A stretch of DNA of 64,000 nucleotides from Pythium myriotylum. Taxonomy: Eukaryota; Oomycota; Peronosporomycetes; Pythiales; Pythiaceae. Below the pieces are notes generated by a model. The model made no database searches. It was given only the letters and a program-made list of their open reading frames with translations, and was not told the origin of the DNA. Positions 58,628-64,000 of the stretch are shown one piece after another. Position 1 is the stretch's first letter, and each line of letters starts with the position of its first letter. The stretch is taken from NCBI GenBank assembly GCA_023091665.1, contig JALJCQ010000027.1, forward strand, positions 310,001 to 374,000, read 5' to 3'. The position numbers were made by a program, and so were the translations under genes.

Positions 58628-58905
58628 TATGCGCCAAAACCGGGGGGGGAAGTTGATACGCTCTACCACTCCTTTAAAGTACGAATATTGCTTTCTGGGA
58701 TTACTGTTGACAGTCTCGTAAGTACGGTCGTAATCTCGAAGCGCCACTCCACTGACGAGCGTCGCAGGCACGTGGCCTCTATCCCACGTCGGTCTATGGC
58801 TCTCAGCGGACTCATGCGCAGTCACGTCGCCACGGACAAGACGCCAAGGAGCGACATGGCGAATTATAATATACCACAAAATATGAACAAGGTAGGGCTC
58901 TTGGT
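58628..58905. repeat. duplicated HOP2-upstream segment (partner 54243-54525)
   Basis: Diverged copy with the same order of conserved words, here with no HOP2 gene next to it. An E2F-like GCGCCAAAA remains at about 58631-58639. Confidence 0.8.
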
Positions 58906-59660
58906 GGGACACGCCCCTGCACTGGCCTGGAGATACTGTATCAAAATAGCCAACGGGCAGCTGCAAAGAGAACAAGACGCGGTCATGTCTTTTCGCAGTG
59001 TTGCAATGCACTGCGGAACGAAGCGAGTCACCAGCGTGACGAGTGATCTGGAAGGCAGCCGAGACCGTCGAGTCGTAGTTAACGAGAGGGGTGCGTCGTC
59101 TCAGCAAACCGCTTCAACCCTGTATTGAATGCTAACCCTTTATTGTAGAGTACAAACCTTTTGGATCCTATATCTCTATAGTAAGTTGCAAAATGTATTC
59201 ATAAAGGTTATGTCAAGAAACCTCTGTTATGTAGTCCCTGGAAAATTTCATGTCTCAGTCGCGCCCTACCCCTGCCTCTTCGTCGCTGGCTTCCCTCGTC
59301 TGCTGGCAGCCGCGTTGGACTCTACCAGAACTCATCAAAAAACCCTGATTACACCGCCGCAAACCCCTCATTAAGGGTATCTTAACCAGATACTATCCTC
59401 ATCTGATGGTCGATAAAACCCTTATTTAGTGTTCTGAGATGGCCTGATTGCTCACCAGTAAAAGCGTCTGTAAGTTGGCCTGTCAGCTCCCACCGTCATT
59501 TTGGAACTTGGCCGTGACGATCAGCGCCATCCCGCGACATCGCCGCTCGATCTCCGCGTCTCCAGCGCGCGCACTCGACTCCGCGGGCCTCTGAGCGTCT
59601 CCGCCTGCGTCTGCGCTTCCGATCGCGGCCTCGCGCGCCCTCCAGAGCCTCCTAGAGCCC
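58906..59660. other. intergenic, promoter side of the subtilase
   Basis: No gene seen. CGTCATTTTGGAACTTGG about 160 bp upstream of the subtilase ATG resembles an initiator/FPR core promoter. Confidence 0.45.
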
Positions 59661-62600
59661 ATGGTCTCGCCGTTGAGACGACCCGTGGTCTGGGCCACTC
59701 TCGCTGCGGTCTTCTCGCTCTCGACGGCGCGCGCCGAGCCGCTGCTGAGCGAGCGCCGGCTCGTGGACCGCGGCGGACTTGAGTTCGTGTCGAGCGACGC
59801 GTTCTGCGCGCTCCACTGCAAGCCCTGGCGCGTCGTGGACCGAGAACTCACCGAGTGCGACGCCGTGCGATGCGCGAGCCACCGCCGCCGACTGGACGCC
59901 GCGACGAATGCGCAGGTGCACAGCGCCGATAGCGACGAAGACCAAGTCGTGTCCAACTCCAAGTTGAGCGTTTTGAGCTGCGGGGACGAGACGTCGGCGA
60001 ACCAAGTCAACTACAACATCGACGCGGCCGCGTCGAGCGCCGAGGTCTTCCACGAGTTCCACACGGCGTTCTTCAAGGCCTTCGACGCGCTCATCACAAG
60101 CGAGAACGCGAGCTACGAGGCGTGCCAGCTGCAGTGGCTGCAACAGGAATTGCTGCCGAACGCGACCGTCGACAAGACTACATCCAACAGCACAGGCGGC
60201 GCACGGCCGACACTGATTAGAATCGACCCCAAAGCCGACCAGCGCGCGTGCGTTGCGCAGATCAAGACCATTTGGACCAGCGACGACGAGAGCGTCACGC
60301 CGTTCCTCAGTCGCCTCGACCAGTCCTCGGCAAGTGCGACCGTGCTGCTCGTGCATGTCAACGGCTCGGTCGTCAAGCGGCTCAGTGCGCTGGACTGCGT
60401 CCAGAGCGCTACGGAGCTTCCTTCGATCCTCAAGCTTCTGCCTTTAGCCCGCAGTGCTGCTCAAGTCAACTCGGGGAAGGCTGCGCCGAAGGTGTGGATT
60501 CGTGTTCTCAAAGGCGCGACCCCGCAGACGGTCTTCAACCGGCTCCAGGCCAAGATCCAGGCCATGTACGGCGTCACAAATATCTACGAGATGCCCGAGC
60601 GTCCCGACTTGTTCCCGCGCGGGGTCTTCATCAAATCTGTCGAGCAGCTCGAAGTGTGGACCCACGCGGTCGCCGTGGCTGTGGCCGACGGTGAGGTCGA
60701 GTGGATCGACGCCAAGCATGAGATCACAATGAACGGGCTGAAAGGCACTTCGTACGAGCACTTGCGACAGCAGCGGCGGTTGGATGACTACGTTGACAGC
60801 CTTGTTGGCGTGGATCCTGCGCAGCAAAAAGGCATCAACGGCGACAACATCGTCGTCGGTATCACGGACACGGGCCTCTACATCGACCATGATCAATTCG
60901 ACCAGGCTTCGCGCAACATGTATGACAAGGTCGACAAGACGGCCCGCAAAGTTATCTACTACAACACATGGGCGGATCAGTATGACCAAGGAGAAGACAT
61001 CACCTGTGGCCACGGCACTCACGTGTCCGGTCTATTGGCTGGCTCATCGTTTAGTGGAAACTCGAAGAACTTTGGGATCGCTGCGAACGCGCAGATCGCC
61101 TTCATGGACATTGGCACTCAGGATTCGTCTTGTGCTGGTCAAAAAGGATGTGCTGTCCAACTCGCAACGCCTGGCGAGGCTAAACAGCTTCTCCAATCGC
61201 AAATCAGCGCCGGCGCGAAGATTTTCTCGTTTTCCTGGGGCACGGCGGGCAGTGACTACAGCTACCAAGCGCGCGATCTGGATGCGTTCGTGTACGAAAA
61301 CCCTGATATTCTGATCGTCATTGCGGCCGGCAACAGTGGAGAGGAGTCCACAAACGGTCAGGGCACAATATCATCGCCGTCTGGTGCCAAGAACGTCATC
61401 TCTGTTGGCGCCTCGCTGAACGCCGCCGAGTCATTCACAGATTATCCGTGCCCGAATGTGTTCAATCCTGGTTCCGTCGCTTCTTTCTCCTCGGCAGGCC
61501 CTACGACAGATGGTCGACTGAAGCCTGACGTTGTTGCTCCTGGTATGATCTTGGTTTCAAGTCGCTCAGAAAAGCCCGGATCGACGACCAAGAGTTCCCA
61601 GACATGTTCCTTGCAAGGCACTTCGCAGGCCACACCAGTCGTCACAGGAATTGCAGTGCTTTTGTATCAGTGGCTTCGAGATGGATATTGGAAGGCAGGC
61701 AAGAAAGACGCTACCTATGGCATGTCTTCGATTCCTGCGGCATTGCTCAAAGCTCTGATCATCCACAGTGGTGACTCACTGCAACGCCGCCTGGCGAAGT
61801 TCCCGTCCGGTGCTGTGTCGTGCGGAACAATAGAGGGTATGGCGTGGGGCGTTTCATACCCGGACGTGTATCAAGGGTACGGTAAACCCAACATGTCAAA
61901 CATCGCTGACTTCTCAGGCTCGGAATCAACGCCAACGTTGTACTTCCTGCCCAACTCGACCGCGGGTAGTGAACCCTCGGTTGCGAACGGCAAGGAAGTC
62001 CGTATTTCATTCACTGTTCCCCGCGGTGTTGATTTGCGTGCTACACTCGTGTGGACAGACCCTGCTGGTTCTATTCAGGCCACGACGCAGCTTCAGCATG
62101 ATTTGGATCTCTCTGTCCAGATCCGCAACGCGTCCAAGTTGTTTTACCCGCTTACAGCCAGCAACACTACCAACCGCGATGAGAAGAACAACGTCGAGAT
62201 GGTGCAGGTCTCGTACCAGCAGCTTGTTGACGCCATCAATGCCGAGGGCAAGTCGTCTTCTCTCATTGGGCCATCAGGCGAGATCATCGTAGAAGCTATC
62301 ATTTACGGCCGCAGTGTTTTGTCTGCTGACTCGCAGGCATTCGCTTTCGTAGCATCATCCAGCGTCATTGGCACAACCTCAGGATCTGCTGGGTCAAACA
62401 AGCGCGGAGGAGGCTCGACCGGCCTCTTCGGCTCATCGGACTCCGACTCGTTCTGGAAGCCTTGGACAATTGCTGTGATCGGCGCCGGTGCCTTTTTGTT
62501 GCTTTCAATAATCGCTTCCTGTGTGTGTTGCTGTACGAGGCGCAACCAGCGTCGTGGACCTCCGGCCGCGATGGTGACGATCCCGCCTCCGCAGAATGGT

Positions 62601-63026
62601 GGTATGATGTACCACCCGTACAACACACCTGCCAACGTCAACCGCTCAGGCCTCGAAACGTGCCCGTACTGCACGTATACCACCGCCGACCCAGTCGTGA
62701 TGGTCAACCACGTCGAGAACATGCACCCGAATGGGGGTATGGCGGTCAACGCTCCCGGCACAGGGGGCTTCGGCCTCCCTCCTTCAGGAAATACCCAAGC
62801 CGGCCAACCTTACGGGAGTCAACCGTTCCAGTATGAGCAGCCTCAGTACCAGCACCCAGAGTACCCGATGTACCACGAGCATCAGCACGTTGCTGCGCCG
62901 GTAGGCCACAATCTGCCGAATGCACGACAAGATGAAAGGTGTCCGTTCTGCACGTTCGTGTCGTCCGATGCGGTGATCCTCGTGAACCACGTCGAGAACA
63001 TGCATGGCGAGCAGCGTATGGTCTGA
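59661..63026 (+). CDS. membrane-anchored subtilisin-like protease (S8) with two cytoplasmic C2H2 fingers
   Basis: 1,121 residues. N-terminal signal peptide (RRPVVWATLAAVFSLSTARA), a Cys-rich then variable region to about residue 380, and an S8 catalytic domain: ITDTG (Asp about 403), CGHGTHVSG (His about 451), AAGNSG (oxyanion Asn about 558), GTSQATP (Ser about 655). A beta-rich domain follows, then a single membrane helix at about 936-958 (AVIGAGAFLLLSIIASCVCC) next to basic residues (TRRNQRR), placing the protease outside or in the lumen and the tail inside. The tail has two near-identical fingers, C-x2-C-x12-H-x4-H, at C1001/C1004/H1017/H1022 and C1094/C1097/H1110/H1115 (CPYCTY.../CPFCTF..., both ending VNHVENMH), resembling ubiquitin/UFM1-type fingers. 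One open exon. Substrate unknown. Confidence 0.9.
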   Translation: MVSPLRRPVVWATLAAVFSLSTARAEPLLSERRLVDRGGLEFVSSDAFCALHCKPWRVVDRELTECDAVRCASHRRRLDAATNAQVHSADSDEDQVVSNSKLSVLSCGDETSANQVNYNIDAAASSAEVFHEFHTAFFKAFDALITSENASYEACQLQWLQQELLPNATVDKTTSNSTGGARPTLIRIDPKADQRACVAQIKTIWTSDDESVTPFLSRLDQSSASATVLLVHVNGSVVKRLSALDCVQSATELPSILKLLPLARSAAQVNSGKAAPKVWIRVLKGATPQTVFNRLQAKIQAMYGVTNIYEMPERPDLFPRGVFIKSVEQLEVWTHAVAVAVADGEVEWIDAKHEITMNGLKGTSYEHLRQQRRLDDYVDSLVGVDPAQQKGINGDNIVVGITDTGLYIDHDQFDQASRNMYDKVDKTARKVIYYNTWADQYDQGEDITCGHGTHVSGLLAGSSFSGNSKNFGIAANAQIAFMDIGTQDSSCAGQKGCAVQLATPGEAKQLLQSQISAGAKIFSFSWGTAGSDYSYQARDLDAFVYENPDILIVIAAGNSGEESTNGQGTISSPSGAKNVISVGASLNAAESFTDYPCPNVFNPGSVASFSSAGPTTDGRLKPDVVAPGMILVSSRSEKPGSTTKSSQTCSLQGTSQATPVVTGIAVLLYQWLRDGYWKAGKKDATYGMSSIPAALLKALIIHSGDSLQRRLAKFPSGAVSCGTIEGMAWGVSYPDVYQGYGKPNMSNIADFSGSESTPTLYFLPNSTAGSEPSVANGKEVRISFTVPRGVDLRATLVWTDPAGSIQATTQLQHDLDLSVQIRNASKLFYPLTASNTTNRDEKNNVEMVQVSYQQLVDAINAEGKSSSLIGPSGEIIVEAIIYGRSVLSADSQAFAFVASSSVIGTTSGSAGSNKRGGGSTGLFGSSDSDSFWKPWTIAVIGAGAFLLLSIIASCVCCCTRRNQRRGPPAAMVTIPPPQNGGMMYHPYNTPANVNRSGLETCPYCTYTTADPVVMVNHVENMHPNGGMAVNAPGTGGFGLPPSGNTQAGQPYGSQPFQYEQPQYQHPEYPMYHEHQHVAAPVGHNLPNARQDERCPFCTFVSSDAVILVNHVENMHGEQRMV

Positions 63027-63095
63027 GCAAACAATAAAGTCCAGGGAAATTGTAATCATATTCCTCGAAATGTATAATTCCTCTTCTTTTCTTGC

Positions 63096-64000
63096 TCATT
63101 TCCTTCCTCGTTTCTTCTGGTTGGATCGAGTTTGACGGGGTGACTGCATTGTTTCACCCCGTTGAGAGGCCCGGGTCTTCGCGCGATTCACTGTGTCGCG
63201 TGGAGTTGGAGTGTTCGGAGGAGTCGCTGCATCCTCTTGTCGTCTGTCTCGTCCACCCACTGGGGATTTTGCAGCGGACAAATCCGCGTTCTTCTGCGAC
63301 CCAGGACCGTTGGACTGACGTGGACTTGTCGTGGAGCGGGTGATGGGAGTGGAGTGAGATCGCAGAGTTGCCAAGCGAACTTGGTCGGCATCCTCGACAG
63401 CCTTTTTATTCTTGCGCTTGCGCCGTCTGGCCATTGTGAGCTCAACTTCTACTCCTCTCTGCTTACTGCGGACAGCGAACCACTTGGCGTACACTAGAAC
63501 ACCGATAAACACCATCACGAAGCCGAAAGTAGTCGGTAAGTGGAGCGTCGAGCTGCCCAAAAGACTTGTCGACCCACTTTCTCGCTGCGCAAGCTGGAGT
63601 CGTCGAAGAAACCCGTCCAGCCCACAGGTCTCGGTCCATTCAAACGTCGTGGACGGGTCAAGTACTTCGTCTGCAGCCAACTGGAACGCGGTCGTGAGAC
63701 GACCAGCAAGTGCCTGCGGCGTAAATGCCTCCTTCACCAGGTGATGCTCCCCGACGCTCTTTGAGACTGATGTTTGCCACTTGTCCACAAAGTAGTCTCG
63801 CCACTTGACTCCAAGATCGTCACCGTCAGTCGACCGATACAGAAACAAAAACATCGCACGGCTGCAGTCGAGATCCTGTCCGCTAGTCGTGTCGTGGAGC
63901 GTTGCGCGTTCCCCGTTCATGGGATCAAGGAAGAGATCGAGCAGCGGTAGCCGGTCGCCATGGGCAGCTTCCATGTTCTTCACCAGGAACAGCGTGCGCT
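63096..64000 (-). CDS. partial gene: torsin/LAP1-like AAA-type domain, membrane helix, basic tail
   Basis: The frame is open through the right edge, so the N-terminus is missing; about 300 C-terminal residues are visible. RTLFLVKNMEAAHGD... followed by LDCSRAMFLFLYRS matches the Walker-B/sensor strand layout of torsins (FIFDEMDKMH..., KAMFIFLSN), but the Walker-B acidic pair is replaced by Lys-Asn, as in catalytically dead relatives such as LAP1/LULL1. A membrane helix follows (FGFVMVFIGVLVYAKWFAV), then a very basic, Ser/Thr/Pro-rich tail (ARRRKRKNKK...QKKRGRK) suited to nucleic-acid or nuclear contact. A role at the nuclear envelope or ER is inferred, not shown. Its 3' end faces the subtilase stop across 70 bp. 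Confidence 0.6.
   Translation of the reverse strand, partial: RTLFLVKNMEAAHGDRLPLLDLFLDPMNGERATLHDTTSGQDLDCSRAMFLFLYRSTDGDDLGVKWRDYFVDKWQTSVSKSVGEHHLVKEAFTPQALAGRLTTAFQLAADEVLDPSTTFEWTETCGLDGFLRRLQLAQRESGSTSLLGSSTLHLPTTFGFVMVFIGVLVYAKWFAVRSKQRGVEVELTMARRRKRKNKKAVEDADQVRLATLRSHSTPITRSTTSPRQSNGPGSQKNADLSAAKSPVGGRDRRQEDAATPPNTPTPRDTVNRAKTRASQRGETMQSPRQTRSNQKKRGRK

Noticed and set aside
1..64000. CRISPR arrays, bacterial operons or prophage
   Set aside because: No regularly spaced repeats, no ribosome-binding-site-linked gene strings; introns, LTR elements and eukaryotic families point to a nuclear genome.

Overview
The window looks like nuclear DNA of an oomycete, probably from the Pythium/Phytophthora side. 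The evidence is intron-poor, GC-rich coding regions in AT-richer spacers; three short GT-AG introns (65-71 nt) in one gene and two (64-65 nt) in another; start-site sequences resembling the oomycete Inr/FPR core promoter (CTCATT-YY-N-CA-TTT type); two Copia retrotransposons of the oomycete type; a decayed Crinkler-like module; and multiplied secreted pectin-acetylesterase/Notum-like hydrolases. The assignment is inference.

Layout. 1-3.7 kb is gene-poor, with microsatellites and a perfect 30-bp-arm palindrome. 3.7-8.0 kb holds two pectin-acetylesterase (PAE) genes flanking a member of an expanded 'EWH...SVxFLLS' family: short basic/coiled-coil N-terminus, NTF2-like-looking middle and an almost invariant C-terminal tail. 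9.8-17.6 kb carries five more family loci, of which two are intact, two are pseudogenes and one is truncated. 17.6-26.8 kb is mostly decayed spacer with short retroposons, a C28 homopolymer and two very small secreted proteins. A sixth full-length-type family gene lies at 26.8 kb. 28.5-38.5 kb is two adjacent Copia insertions, each with apparently identical LTRs. 39.2-57.1 kb is a PAE array (four full genes and one 5' relic) interspersed with a fructosamine-3-kinase, the most divergent EWH-family gene, a duplicated unknown gene and segmental-duplication debris. Inside it sit two spliced housekeeping genes in convergent orientation, a COX23/CHCHD7-type CX9C protein and a HOP2/PSMC3IP homologue. 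59.7-63.0 kb is a large membrane-anchored subtilase, and the right edge is a cut-off gene with a torsin/LAP1-like domain.

How the parts relate. The PAE proteins are predicted secreted or GPI-anchored esterases acting on cell-wall or glycoprotein acyl groups. The EWH-family proteins have no signal peptide and a bZIP-like basic N-terminus, so they are probably intracellular. The two families are linked twice (3.7-8.0 kb and 39-43 kb), and fragments of the divergent family gene were copied along with PAE genes at 46.3 and 57.4 kb. The least expected material is (a) the EWH family itself, (b) a short non-LTR-like retroposon family with a (CAT)n tail, 5' truncations and 8-16 bp target-site duplications, and (c) many unrelated near-perfect palindromes with very short centres, in one case matched by a paralogous sequence that lets a local inversion be read directly.
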